The notes: generated by a model from the letters alone, not told the origin. DNA of 64,000 nt from Ancistrus triradiatus (GCA_025084515.1 JAJAGP010000882.1:207975-271974), one strand, 5' to 3'. Shown: positions 36,545 to 47,993, counted from the first letter of the stretch. Translations and numbers: made by a program.

Positions 36545-37607
36545 CAGTGGTGCTTGAACGTTTGTGGTCCCTTTAGAATTTTCTGTATTTCTGCATAAAT
36601 ATGAACTAAAACATCATCAGATTTTCACACAAGTCCTAAAAGTAGATAAAGAGAACCCAGTTAAACAAATTAGACAAAAATATTATATTTGGTCATTTAT
36701 TTATTGAGGAAAATGATCCAATATTACATATTAGTGAGTGGCAAAAGTAAGTGCACTTTTGTTTTCAGTATCTGGTGTTTTCATAGGTTTTTATGCTGGA
36801 ATGCAGTGTTTTCCCTTCTCCAAGAATAACGGTTTTCTTTTAAACCAAAGGTTGGTCTCATCCGTCCACAAAACATTCTTCCAATTGCCTTCTATCTTGT
36901 CCATGTGATCTTTAGCAAACTGCAGACGAGCAGCAATGTTCTTCATGGAGAGCAGTGGCTTTCTCCTTGCAACCCTGCCATGCACACCATTGTTGTTCAG
37001 TGTTCTTCTGATGGTGGACTCATGAACATTAACATTAGCCAATGTGAGAGAGGCCTTCAGTTGCTTAGAAGTTACCCTGAGGTCCTTTGTGACCTCACCA
37101 ACTATTACACGCCTTGCTCTTGGAGTGATCTTTGTTGATCGACCACTCCTGGGGAGGGTGACAATGGTCTTGAATTTCCTCCATTTGTACACAATCTGTC
37201 TGACTGTGGATTGGTGTCCAAACTCTTTAGAGATGGTTTTGTAACCTTTCCCAGCCTGATGAGCATCAACAACTCTTTTTCTGAGGAACTCAGAAATCTC
37301 CTTTGTTCGTACCATGATACACTTCCACAGACATGTGTTGTGAAGAGCAGACTTCGATAGTTCCCTGTTCTTTAAAATAAAACATGGTGCCCACTCCACA
37401 CTGGATTGTCATCCATTGATGAAACAAACCTTATTCTATTTCACCTTCAAAAACTGCTAATCCTAGAGGTTCACATACTTTTGCCACTCACTAATATGTA
37501 ATATTGGATCATTTTCCTCAATAAATAAATGACCAAGTCTAATATGTTTGTGTCATTTGTTTAACTGGGTTCTCTTGATCTACTTTTAGGACTTGTGTGA
37601 AAATCTG
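36545..37607 (-). mobile_element. Tc1 family A, copy lacking the catalytic second half
   Basis: The left terminal repeat starts after TA at 36543-36544. On the minus strand 36791-37399 encodes the DNA-binding domain up to LWTDET. The sequence then jumps from about 36775 to the terminal repeat, so the second Asp and the Glu are absent. The other end is truncated within the terminal repeat near 37607. Confidence 0.89.
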
Positions 37608-38499
37608 ATACATATCCTGGATAGTCTAGATGTGTGCTAAAGTCTGACTTTATTCTGACTTTATTTTTAACTTGTCTGCGCTGCATCATTCATAGACAAC
37701 AACACAAAAACAAGCAAACTTTGAGCAAAATTTTACGTGACAGGAAAATGTTTGAGGCTATTCGTCCAAGCAGCAAGTGTTCAATTCATGCGCTACTGTA
37801 TCTCAACACCTCACACGTTACACGTACAGACACGTCTGAGGTCAAATGGTAGCAGTGACGTCACTGGACACAAAGAATAGTTACATATACACAGCACAAC
37901 CTTTACAGACATTTTATAATTCTTTCACCTGTCACTCAGTTGGTTTATGCTGTGCAATTATATTTATTCAGTATAATGCAGTATGTGTCTTATTACATTT
38001 ATTGACCAATCACATTTGATGCATAACAATGCATTATGTGAATTACCAATGCCAGTAACCTTTCATGTTTACAATTATTACTGGATTACTACAGTTAGGA
38101 CAATAAATGGTACTTTACAAGTGAAAGGTGCCAGAATTCCCAGGACTTCCTGAAAGACACATTTAACCTCCTTAAACTCTCATCTACTAAACACTACTGC
38201 CTGTTAAACAAAGCTGAACACACAGAGACTTCCACTCCCTCTCACCTTTGTTTATTATTATTAGCATAGAAAGTCTGCTACGGTGCTAATAGTAATAAAT
38301 ACAGTCTGACGCTTTGGAGATGGTCTTCTGTTTTGTCTCAGAAAACAGGTGGATGTGATGATAAACTGTGACCAGCCTGGAGCTGACTCACCCACAGACA
38401 AAGCATATAAGCGTCTCTCAGACACAGTTTGGGGTTCAAGAGTGTCTGTTCAATATTTGCTGGCACAGTATGCCAGGCTTCTCCATATACACTTTCATC
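37608..38499. other. intergenic, nothing recognised
   Basis: Unique-looking sequence between two transposon remnants. A short SINE-like or regulatory signal was not found. Confidence 0.4.
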
Positions 38500-38640
38500 C
38501 TGATAACTACCTCTGAGAGCCTTTTTGTAGAGCAGCAGGGAAAGCAGTTTTATGTAGTCTTATGGTAAGACCTAGCATCTAATCAGAACACACCCATAAT
38601 CATTTGCATCTCTGCCTGAGACAGAACTGCATGCCCAGTT
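38500..38640. mobile_element. solo terminal repeat of Tc1 family B
   Basis: Matches the right inverted repeat of the 2994-4237 element (CTCTGAGAGCCTTTTTGTAG, CTAATCAGAACACACC, CTGCCTGAGACAGAACTGCA). No transposase remains beside it. Confidence 0.7.
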
Positions 38641-39004
38641 CTGACTGAATGTAGAGGAAATTTGTGGTACATGCTTTGACTTACTTATTTTTCCATCCAG
38701 AACACAAGAGGCATTTTTTATGAATAAGTATCTGTAATGTGATTACAAAAACTTACACTCTAATGCATTACATTACTTTATTACAGGAATAAGTCATTAG
38801 ATTAGTCCACATTGTGAGGTATTGATTTCCACTGATTAACCCATACCATTCTTAGTACATATTTACTGCATTGCATATACATGTCCTCCTTATATGTGTG
38901 TTTATTATTTGTCACTTCTGCTAAACTTGTGAACAGACTTTAGTGTTACTGCATCTAGCTCCTGAAGCCATCACCTGAACTCATGGTACCACATCACCCC
39001 CTGA

Positions 39005-39235
39005 CATGAGGCTGAATGAGTGACTAAAGCTGTGGACTACTAAATGGTAGGTTGTGAGTTTTGGAAAAGTATTGTTTCATTCAAGCTGCCACTCTTACCT
39101 GTGCAGCAGACATGATGCTCTCACATGCTTGTATCGTATCATGTAAGACTCTATCACTCATAAGTTGATGAAATGTCTACTATGGAGAATTACAGTCACT
39201 CTGGATAAGGGTGTCTTGCTAAATGCTGTAAATAT
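39005..39235 (+). mobile_element. diverged tRNA-derived SINE
   Basis: Plus-strand copy with CAAGCTGCCACTCTTACCTG in the body and CTCTGGATAAGGGTGTCTTG CTAAATGCTGTAAAT in the tail; the head is barely recognisable. Confidence 0.6.
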
Positions 39236-39460
39236 AACTCCTCTATTCAAAATCAGTAACCACTTGAAGGTCGTGGTCCATGGGCCCACCATGGCTGCAA
39301 GGCATGACTCCACCATTGGCAGTTTGGTAATCCCTCACATGGTACGCTCACATTTAGAGGCAAGAGTAGCCACTGAACCCCATGGACTTTTGGAGGGAAA
39401 TGGGAGAAAAATTACCCCATGGGAACCCATGCCGATATGAACAGAGAAAACTCCAAAGTC

Positions 39461-40539
39461 CTCCCATAAAGCACCTGTGCATCAACTATGCCTTTTAATC
39501 ACGTGTCTCCCACAGTAAAGTCCTGCATGCCACCCCTGGTCTGCAAACACGAGAGTGCATTTGATGCTCTGTGGTAGAAATGTTGAAAGTTCACACAGGC
39601 CACAGACTAGTCAGTGCCTTAGGCTGCTGCTGAACTGTGGTACACCCACTTATCTTTCTTCTTCCACAGCCCTTCACTGTGTTATTCCATTTCAATGTAA
39701 TGTGAATGTAGACATATTTCTGTGTTAATGTTAAATTAAAGCATGTGACCAAACCATTATCCACATCCAATATAGGACCATTATTTATAACAAAAGTACT
39801 ATACTATTAACAATTAAGGGAAACTCCTTAATGTGATTAAGGGAGTCCTAAACTGGAAACACGCTCCATTTCCACTTACATTTTCCAGGGGATTTTACTG
39901 GTCATCATAAGGATTTTTAAAAAGTAAACTAAAAACTGCGACTTTCATTGGAAAATCCAGTAGATCCAAAAGTTAAAAGTAGTAATTAGCTACAACAAGA
40001 TTATGTCAACAGAAAACTGACAATGCTAGAAACAGTAGTAATACTAACTTTGCCCAAACAATCTACCAGCCACACCTCTACAAAGGCACCACAATGTATA
40101 TTACCTGGCCTCATATATCTGCTCAGCGGCTGCAGGAGATTGGGGCTGATTAGCCCAATGAGTTCTGAAAAACACACGAGTTCCAGGTCACATCCTCGCA
40201 ATGTGCAAGACTGCCGTCCTCTGTTGGTCAGAAGTGGCAGTGCTGACTTTGCCTCACTCTAGTGATCAGAGGTGGTGCAGTTTGGTCCATGGTACAAGAT
40301 TCAGGGGTTTTAATGCCTTCATTAACAATCAATGAGTTATTTTTCCCAATTTAAGTAAAAAACACTGATTTTTCTTTAAAATATTCATATTTTGTTTAAT
40401 GGTTATTTTAAGCTATAAAGTGAAGGTCTTCTTTTTGTAGCAATTATCAAATTATTGTCTTACTATTAGAATTATTATTGTATTATTATCTCACAAAAAC
40501 AGAGAGTCAAACAGATTTTTCTGCTAAAAAATTAACCAT
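39461..40539. other. intergenic downstream of prl2, nothing recognised
   Basis: AT-rich sequence without a repeat I can name or an exon. Confidence 0.4.
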
Positions 40540-40545
40540 TTTATT
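40540..40545 (-). terminator. prl2: candidate polyadenylation signal AATAAA of prl2
   Basis: TTTATT on the plus strand, AATAAA on the coding strand, lies about 245 bp beyond the prl2 stop codon. This is a plausible 3' UTR length for this family. Confidence 0.5.
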
Positions 40546-40787
40546 TGGATGTCTTCCAGTGGCTTAAATGAATAACTATAATTTCATGAAAACAACTGTG
40601 ATGTCATCAATACCTGTAATTCTATCAGCACATTTCAGCTTCTCAACATCTGTCAGAAACGTAAACCTTTACAAAAGTGCTAAGAGTCTTTGTCTACGGG
40701 AATCCAATTTTAACATATGGAAGATCAGCAAAACTAGGAAGTGCACCAAGCACCCAAGTGCAGTCCAGCAGTGCAGGTGAGTGGAAA

Positions 40788-40979
40788 TCAGCAGCCATGC
40801 TCAGGCACAATTCTGCATTTGAGGATCTTCAGGTAGTTTTGGACCTTGTCAGAGTCACGGCGGAAGCAGTAGAGGAGCTCGTAGTCGCTCATGGCCTCTC
40901 CGCTGTTGAAGGCAGGCGGCATGTCATCAGGGTAGGTGAGGTCGTTCACTGAGTCACTGATCAGCCCCAGCAGCTGCAT
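40788..40979 (-). CDS. prl2: prl2 coding exon 5 (helix D, three C-terminal cysteines, stop)
   Basis: 192 nt including TGA. It encodes MQLLGLISDSVNDLTYP, then DYELLYCFRRDSDKVQNYLK and the ending CRIVPEHGC. Helix D carries the FRRDSxKVxxYLK motif at the receptor-binding face, and the last residue is cysteine as in prolactins. Confidence 0.92.
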   Translation of the reverse strand: MQLLGLISDSVNDLTYPDDMPPAFNSGEAMSDYELLYCFRRDSDKVQNYLKILKCRIVPEHGC

Positions 40980-43900
40980 CTGTGTGTTTGTGCAAATTTG
41001 TGGTTCAACTTTTAGAAGCAGAAACATTCAAACAGGACTACAGACACAATGACACTACACAGAATGGACATTCGTGCTCCACATTCTCCAGCCCTTAGTT
41101 GTTGTTTTCTCAAAGGTTAAAGACATTCCTATGGAATTGGTTAGTATTTTCCTGGGCATAACAGGCACATGCCCCAGTAAAGTGAGTCTCATGGTGCTCC
41201 ACTAAAATGACAGGAAAAATACATTTTATTCTGGATTGTAAAGCAGAACTACAGGACACACCATGCAAATTCACTGCAGACACTACATTTCCCATAATAC
41301 CTCAGCATCTTTCCAAAATCTTTAACACTTTGAGCCTGAACCCGTTTCTTTTGGGTTTTCTCATGGAATAATAGACATCTGCAAATACTTAAAAGAAAGA
41401 CACCCAAGCTGCAGACAAGGTAATGACAACTCATGGCTATATGTTTAGTTAATGCAAATTATTTAGTGTTCATTTGTTCTTTATTTCTCATCCATGGCAG
41501 AGTTACACCCACAGTTATTTCCGATACCACAATCTGATTGGCTGAGAGACGTTTTAGGAGTGCCATTATAGCACAATAATGGCATTCTGACCGACAATCT
41601 ATAATATAACTCCGCAACACACACATGTAACCTAGCAGTGACACCTGACCTAAGCAAGCAGCAAAGTTATAATTACACAAATAAGAGACTGCCATAATGA
41701 GCTATAATTACTTCATGAAATCAATGTTTTGTTTTTGGAGTGGACTGTTTGATGTCCGAATTGTTCAAGTTAAGAAGCGTTCGAATTCCGAGGTTCCACT
41801 GTATATGTACAGTGATACCTACCTTCTCTACAACTTTCTCCACTCCTTTCCTGAGCTCATGCACCATGTCGCTCATCTCCAGGACTTTATTGCTGCTGAA
41901 GATGGTAAAGTCCTGTTGGTGGGATATGCTCTGGTGCAGCTGGGACAGGGGAGACTTCCAGGCCATCAGCAGCTTGAGAATGACCTCTGTCAGTCCCTCA
42001 TGCTGTGAGAGAGAATGGTTAGAGTGCTTAGATATTAGAGACTCTGACATATTGGATATTTTGGAGAAAATATGCAGAGATTAGAAGATGACACTGGGTG
42101 ACAAATGGGTTTTTTGTTCCTTTGGAGTCACTTTCACATTGGAGATCAGAGAGAAAAACAGCAGGAGACCAAATGTCAGTTAGAAACAGAGGAAAAAATG
42201 ACTCACTGCTATAGTGGCAGAGAGAGAGAGAGAGAGAGAGAGCAGCGAACTTACTTGCAGTTTCTGTGCATTTCCTTTGTCATTAGGAGTTATTATGCTG
42301 GACGTGTGGCACTTGTTATACATTTTACCAACATCTTTTTTGCCAGGAAGGACGTACCGCTCCTTAAAAAAAGAACACAATGATTAGGTTTTACACAGTA
42401 CAAACAGAAAGCATATCCAATATACAGGATGTGTAACATTAAGTTTGATTTTACTGCTCTCATGTATACACAGTTGCATTGGTTTTTGGTTGACCACCAC
42501 TTGCATGCATATTTTGTATTTATTTTGAGGTAATACAATAATTTCCTTTTGCATCCAAGTCATAATAATAGATAACCAAAAATAAGTCACCACACACCAG
42601 GGATAAATCCCTAACTGTGAAGCATGGTGTAGGTAGGAAGCTTCATGTTGCTTCAGACAAATCGTCCATATACTTTTGAGGACCTGCAAATGCTCTCACA
42701 TAGGTGACACCTAGTCATGAAAGTCCATTTGCCATAAATCAAATTAATTTATGTTCACTACTGGTCCACTCATTGAATCCATGCACTTCATATTTCATAT
42801 TTACATTTACATTTACAGCATTTAGCAGACGCCCTTATCCAGAGCGACTTACAATTGGTACAGTCTTACAATCCAAGCAATTGTGGGTTAAGGCTCTTGC
42901 TCAAGGACCCAACAGTGGCAGCTTGGCAGAGGTGGGATTTGAACCCTGGGCCTCCAGAGTCCAGTACTTTAACCACTAGGCTACCACAGTCCCATATTTC
43001 CATTAGTAACATGTGCAATAACGATAATGAATAAACGTAACATAATTAAAAGTATTGTGCAATGTCACTTATAGCAATTATTCATTGTGTCAATTAGACT
43101 AATTAAACTAGAGCCAAACTCTTTTCAGGATAAGATGTACCAATCCCCCGTATTATTCTTAAAAATGATCTGTCAGCCAACACTGAATGTCTGTTAACTT
43201 TTACATTGCATTTGGTGCAAATTTTAATGTTATATATTCAAGCCTTCATAATATCTAAATCACACTGATTAGAAAATTCGCACAATAAAATGAAATGCTA
43301 CTTACAAACTCTGAGTGAAGATGGCTAGACAGACCATGCATCCTGCCCGAATGCTGGATCACCCTGTCAAGCAGATTGCTCAGAGACAGGACATGACAGC
43401 TTGTAAGGCCGTGGGCACAGATGGGTGCAGTGTCCATGTGGATACACAGGTCGAGACACAGCAGCACCACAAAGAGCACAGCTACAGAACAAAGAGATGG
43501 AAAGATGGAAGAGAAGAAGGTCTTCTTAAAGAAAGGAAGGAAGGAAGGATTTAAACAGAGCTCTATATGTGCTGCCTCTATCAGACCTGAGGTATGAGGA
43601 ATTAATCTGATAGAAAAGGAAATATCTGGTAGAAACTGAGATTGGCAGAAAACAGTAACAGAAGAACATGGAGAATGCAAAAGAGAAAATGGCAGGAATA
43701 AAAGAAAACACAGACAATGGAAAAAACAGAGAATGAAAAACAGAAAACAATCAGAAAGCATGGAAAATAATTGTAACATGGGTAAAGAAGATAAACAACA
43801 TCAAGAATGGGAAAATTAAGAAAAGAAAGAAGAAACTGGTAGAGAATAAAAGAAAATATTTTCAGAATAGAAAAATTAAAAGAGAAAATGGAAGGACAAA

Positions 43901-44644
43901 AAGAAAAAAAATAGTGGAGAAGAAACAAAAAAGGAAAAGAGAAAATGGTAGGGAAAATAACATTTAGAATGGAGACACATAAAGAAAGGAAAATATTAGA
44001 GAAAGAAGAGAAGTTTCTTTAAAGTTAAAAAGATGGTAGATGGTAGAAAACAAATAAAAGGAAGAATGTTGAGAAAGTTTGGAGAAAGAAGAGAACCCTG
44101 TAGAAAATAAATGACAGTAGGATGCTGAAGAATGGTGAAATGGATAAAAGAGGAAAGAAAGAAAGTAAAAAGAGAAAGAACACTCAGAAGTGTGGAAAGA
44201 AAGCAAATCAAACTGAGAATGGAGATGAATGGAAAAAGGAAAACATTAGCTAAATTTAAAAATAAAATATGTTGATAATGGAGCATAAAAATAAAAGAAC
44301 AGGACACCATTGTATAAAATGTAAAAAGTAAACATAAATGGCAACGAAAAAGAATTGAGAAAAGAAAATGATAGGAAATTAAAAGAAAGAAAATTAAGAA
44401 TGAAAATGGGAAATGGTGGAGGAAAAAGAAAACAATAGGGCAATAAGAACTAAGAAAGGAGTATAAGGAAAAGAGAAAATGGTACAAAATGGAAACAAAA
44501 AAAGAGAAAAGATCATTCCAAAACACACAACAAACACTCTGTAGAAAATAACAGTATACAAATATGGAAAAGTAAAAAAAAAGTTTTAGCCCTCCATGAA
44601 GTCAGTGTAGAGTCAGATGTACCTTGCTTTTGGTTCCCAGACAT
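40788..44644 (-). CDS. prl2: prolactin-family hormone, six-cysteine prolactin 2 type, complete, 5 coding exons
   Basis: Joined exons 44623-44644, 43306-43481, 42255-42362, 41823-42002 and 40788-40979 give 678 nt and a 225-residue secreted four-helix cytokine. Seen: hydrophobic signal peptide (AVLFVVLLCLDLC), likely cleaved near 26; Cys29/Cys36 close to the mature N-terminus; NKCHTSS with Cys84; YELLYCFRRDSDKVQNYLKI with Cys200; Cys217; and terminal Cys225. Exons 3 and 4 are exactly 108 and 180 nt and in phase, the lengths typical of prolactin genes. Known: tetrapod prolactin has three disulfides, while classical teleost PRL1 lacks the N-terminal one. The six cysteines and C-terminal Cys therefore point to prolactin rather than growth hormone or somatolactin (which end NCTL-like), and to the PRL2/PRL-like paralog. 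It would signal through prolactin-type receptors. Confidence 0.88.
41750..41803. mobile_element. terminal fragment of the 10078 MITE family, in prl2 intron 4
   Basis: Reads AATTCCGAGGTTCCACTG before TA, matching the terminus of the 10078-10604 element. It ends about 20 bp from the prl2 exon 4 donor site. Confidence 0.5.
41823..42002 (-). CDS. prl2: prl2 coding exon 4 (helices B and C)
   Basis: 180 nt, 60 codons, phase 0. It begins HEGLTEVILKLLMAWKSPLS and ends HELRKGVEKVVEK. The LLxxWxxPL motif is the conserved core of helix B in prolactin and growth hormone. Acceptor CACAG and donor GTAGGT. Confidence 0.9.
42220..42242 (+). repeat. GA microsatellite beside prl2 exon 3 donor
   Basis: (AG)11 lies about 12 bp from the 5' splice site of prl2 intron 3, so length changes would act close to a donor. 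Confidence 0.9.
42255..42362 (-). CDS. prl2: prl2 coding exon 3 (Cys84 loop, CHTSS)
   Basis: 108 nt, 36 codons, phase 0 at both ends. It begins ERYVLPGKKDVGKMYNKCHT and ends NDKGNAQKLQ. The CHTSS-x3-TPxDKxxAQ pattern is diagnostic of prolactins. Acceptor is preceded by a T-run and the donor is GTAAGT. Confidence 0.9.
42798..42994 (-). mobile_element. tRNA-derived SINE, near-complete
   Basis: Reverse copy from TTACATTTACAGCATTTAGC to ACTAGGCTACCACAGTCC, in prl2 intron 2. Confidence 0.9.
43306..43481 (-). CDS. prl2: prl2 coding exon 2 (signal peptide, N-terminal disulfide, helix A)
   Basis: 176 nt encoding the hydrophobic core of the signal peptide, the N-terminal cysteine pair in PICAHGLTSC and helix A (LLDRVIQHSGRMHGLSSHLH). 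Acceptor GTAG and donor GTAAGT. Compare tetrapod prolactin, which has the same ICxxxxxxC spacing. Confidence 0.87.
43482..44622 (-). repeat. prl2 intron 1 with purine-rich degenerate repeat (about 43495-44590)
   Basis: About 1.1 kb of strongly strand-biased purine DNA, with many variants of AAGAGAAAATGGTAGAAA on the plus strand and few C or T. Because stops are rare in pyrimidine-rich frames it generates long spurious minus-strand open frames rich in Phe, Ser and Leu. It fills almost all of prl2 intron 1. Confidence 0.8.
44623..44644 (-). CDS. prl2: prl2 coding exon 1 (start codon)
   Basis: A 22-nt coding exon, MSGNQKQ plus one base, ending at donor GTACAT. Chosen because it is in the correct phase (1) for exon 2, lies about 45 bp below a TATA-like box, and prolactin/growth-hormone genes usually begin with such a tiny coding exon. 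It cannot be proven without a transcript. Confidence 0.72.
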
Positions 44645-44685
44645 TCTGAGAGTTGTGTGGTTGTGATGCAGCCGCAGGTCAATCC

Positions 44686-44697
44686 TCTATTTAAAGG
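44686..44697 (-). promoter_or_regulatory. prl2: TATA-like box of prl2
   Basis: On the minus strand the sequence reads CCCTTTAAATAGAG about 45 bp above the proposed ATG, a good match to a TATA element. Prolactin and growth hormone genes are normally TATA-driven in pituitary cells. No convincing Pit-1 site was identified by eye. Confidence 0.55.
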
Positions 44698-45159
44698 GGC
44701 CACAGCTGAGGCAGATGAAGACGCTGTATGCCATTTCCAATTGACTGTGTGTGTGGGGTGGAATAAACAAAGAGCGAGGCATGACCGGAGGCCGTATGTG
44801 TACGTAATCCTGGATTCGTCATAATCCCACGTCTCTTACCTGAGACCAAATTTTACTCCACCATTCAGCTTCATGCCAAAGAACATCACCGTCTTCATCA
44901 ACATCATGAATCGGGAACTCATGGGCTGCTCCAGGCTCCTCTTGCTTCACTCTAAGGTCTAAATATTCTCTCAGGTCTGACGTCTGCTATGACCTAGAAA
45001 TGGCCACTATTCATGTGGACTAAGGCTAGTAGCTAAAGTCTTATGCAAAGGTTTGAGCACCCCTAGTTGTTTTTTGTTTCCTCTCTAAAAGAAAGATATC
45101 ATCACAACCTCTGCATTGGAAAACAAACAATGAAAAATAAATATAAGGCTATTTTGTGA

Positions 45160-45295
45160 CTGTGGTGATGCAACAGTTAAGGTAAAGGATTATGAACAGA
45201 AAGTCCAAGTTTCTAGCCCCAGTACCATCAAACTTACACAATTAGGCACTTGAGCAAGGTCTTTAAAGTACAATTGCATGGATGTTTATGTGCAG
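45160..45295 (+). mobile_element. diverged tRNA-derived SINE
   Basis: Plus-strand copy with GACTGTGGTGATGCAACAGT TAAGG, AAAGTCCAAGTTTCTAGCCC and CACTTGAGCAAGGTCTTTAA. The body is degenerate and the tail absent. Confidence 0.6.
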
Positions 45296-45699
45296 GGAAA
45301 GTGTTTGTTTGGATCCCAGTCCAAAATGATGCAGTATTTTTAAAAACTCATCTGGTTAAAGGTTTTCTAGAAATAACAATCTTCAATATTGGCATACACA
45401 TGCATGGGCTAGTATGAATCTCAGAACATCAGTAACTTATAGTCTGAATAGCTTTTTCAAATAAAAGCTACATTTCCTAATATACAAACAGTTTTCCTCG
45501 TGTGGATGAGCCATATGTTCTCAAATATGGAAGTTTTTGGACAGACACTATTAAGCTCAGGTTCAATTTATTTATAGTTTAACAACAGACACTGATACAA
45601 AGCAGTTTCACTAAAAGCCGAGTCTAGACTCCAACTGAGTCACCCCCATCTCTTAAAATCAAAGTTTAAGAGAAACAAAGTTTAAGTTTAGATGGTGTG

Positions 45700-45814
45700 A
45701 TGTTTGAAAGTTTGTGAACCCTTTAGAATTTTCTATATTTCTGCATAATTATGACCTAAAACACCATCAGGTCACAGGATTCGCAAAGGATTCACAAACT
45801 TTCAAGCACCACTG
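45700..45814. mobile_element. 115-bp MITE-like remnant of Tc1 family A
   Basis: Only the outer 70 bp of one terminal repeat (TTTGTGAACCCTTTAGAATT) and about 30 bp of the other (ACAAACTTTCAAGCACCACTG before TA) remain, joined near 45775. This is a minimal internal-deletion product. Confidence 0.8.
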
Positions 45815-45846
45815 TACGCAATCATTGTATGGGCATGGCATACAAA

Positions 45847-45852
45847 CGCGCG

Positions 45853-45924
<72 letters not shown>
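45847..45924 (+). repeat. compound CG/CA microsatellite
   Basis: (CG)7 followed by (CA)32. The alternating purine-pyrimidine tract could adopt Z-DNA. Confidence 0.93.
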
Positions 45925-45927
<3 letters not shown>

Positions 45928-46572
45928 TTCTCTTACTCAGAGCCTCTTTGGCTAATTTTCAAATTGCATCATTACTAGCACAACGCTAGCACGTAATAGT
46001 AAAACAGTATTATGTAACGTATTTAATGAAGTTCTTTACCAATGGTCCATTGTCTTATGACTATGAGTCTTGTGATAATCTTATTTTACTACTATTAATA
46101 ATAATTATTATATTTCCGCTTTTAATGTAACGCCGCAAGATATAAATGCATGTAGCTGTAATGACTGTGATTTGCCACAAGGTGGAGATATTGGATGGCC
46201 CAAGATTCTTACTCACTGCTATGAACGACTCCGAGCAGCAGCTAATGGAAACGTAAAGCTTGTTAATGAGTTTAAATAGAAGGGTATGTATATTTTTCCA
46301 GTCTGAACAACAAATGATTCATCAATGTATTCCATAAGAAACATAAAATTGTGTGTTGTTTGTTTAGACTGAAAGTATTTACCTAATATAACTTGGATAA
46401 AAAGCCATGCTAAGAACAGCAGCAAATCCTACCATAAGGGATTGTTTGGATGCTGGTACCAACAGTTAACCAGCTTAAAGCAAGGGCATGTGAATTCACC
46501 AACTAAACCAGCACCAGACCAACACTAACCAGCATCTATATGCTTTTTTTCAGTGATTTGTCTTTATATTTC

Positions 46573-46733
46573 ATCTACATCTAGGCATTTTGTTATGCCC
46601 TTATCCAGAGTGACTTACAATCTTACAGGGTTACGTTTCTTGAGAACCAAACAGTAGCAGCTTGGTGGAGGTGGATCTCAAAACCTGGACCTTCTATGCC
46701 TTCTACCTTTACCACTCAGCCACCACAGTTCCA
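46573..46733 (-). mobile_element. diverged tRNA-derived SINE
   Basis: Reverse copy: GCCCTTATCCAGAGTGACTT, CAGTAGCAGCTTGG, CTCAGCCACCACAGTTCC. Confidence 0.72.
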
Positions 46734-46834
46734 GTCATATCACATATTACATGGCAATGCAGATAATTGATAGGGTCACAAACGTTTTGTTACCATCCAT
46801 TGTTATTCTTGTGTTGTTATTCTGTCTAATGTCA

Positions 46835-47060
46835 CTTGGGCCATGTAGCAGTCTATTTCACCACCACAGCGGGACCCGTGTTCGAATCCCGGCTGTGCCT
46901 TCTGGTCATGTTGGACAAGACATACAGGCATGACTGCTGGTGACACCAGTTGGGGAATCATCCCCTAGTGCTGCAACAGTGACACCAGCCTGTCCTGCGA
47001 TAGACTGTTGTCCCATCAACATCCCCTCACCATTTTCCACCAGGTGGTGAAGTGTAGAAG
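46835..47060 (+). mobile_element. possible SINE with B-box-like GTTCGAATCCCGG
   Basis: CACCACCACAGCGGGACCCG, then TGTTCGAATCCCGGCTGTGC and GGGGAATCATCCCCTAGTGC. Similar to a piece at 7000-7100 and 15700-15760. Family not recognised. Confidence 0.4.
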
Positions 47061-47529
47061 CCATCAGAAAGACATTAAAATGAGTGAAGCCATTGAAGCA
47101 TCTGCAGTTTTGTCACAACCAGCCTCCTGCTGCTAAACGCGAGCTGTGTACAGTACAGTATTTTTATTTTAACACTGAGTGGAAGGGATTACAGATATTT
47201 GGACCTGTCTGAGTGTCTAGGATCATGTCTTACTATCCTAACCATAGATTTCCCATTTGGTGCAACGTATGTACTAAAATCATAATGGTTAATCAATGTG
47301 ATACATTAAATAACAGTGTTTTAAATATATTAAACACAGGACGCATTCACAGTGGAATGATTGTTATATGCACGTATTGATGCTGTAGATGTTTCTTATA
47401 TGCAGTATATAGTAAGTAGGGTGTGCAGTTTGGGACACTTCCACATTGAATTGATGATGTTTACTATATGCAGTATGTAAGTTAGTATGTAGGTCATGCT
47501 ATTTTTTGATGCACTGATAGTTATGCACA

Positions 47530-47993
47530 GGATACACCGATCAGCCAAAATGCTAAAACCATGCACAGACTGATTAAAGTAACATTGATTATCTTGTTAC
47601 AACAGCGTATGTTTCTCATAGTCAACATGTTGGATGTGGAGGAAATGTTCAGGAGTAACAACCTGTGCCACTTTAGCAAAGACCAATTGTTTTGGCCAGG
47701 CGACTGGGTTGGAGCATCTCCAACAAGGCTTGTGGGTGCTCCTGGTCAGCATTGGTGAGATACAACTGAACGTGGTCAGAGGCGGAACAAACCACCAAAC
47801 AGCGACAAGGTGTTGGTGCTCAAGGCTCATCAATGCATCGGACCTTGGAGCAATGGAAGAAGGTTGTCTAGTCCAGTGGGTCCCATTTCCCCTTCCATCA
47901 TGTAGTCAGATATGTGTGATGCATTGATGCATAATGCCAACCTGAACATTGTTACAGACAAGGTGGTTTAAATGTTTTGGGTGACCAGTGTGT
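47530..47993. mobile_element. MITE with 'ACACCGATCAGCCAAAATG' ends
   Basis: The left end ACACCGATCAGCCAAAATGC and right end AATGTTTTGGGTGACCAGTG are imperfect inverted repeats of about 20 bp. This is a well-known Tc1/mariner-type terminus in fish genomes. Related partial ends are at about 6760-6995 and 28985-29085. Confidence 0.68.

Noticed and set aside
41721..42050. A 109-residue open frame taken as a complete small gene
   Set aside because: It is prl2 exon 4 read through into both introns; the conserved splice sites at 41823 and 42002 define the true exon.
43255..44526. Long minus-strand open frames rich in Phe/Ser/Leu (e.g. 43996-44526, 176 residues)
   Set aside because: They result from the purine-rich repeat; no domain, splice or start evidence. 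Only 43306-43481 within this area is a real exon.
45847..45924. CRISPR-like or other spaced array
   Set aside because: Plain dinucleotide microsatellite in a vertebrate genome; no repeat-spacer pattern anywhere in the window.
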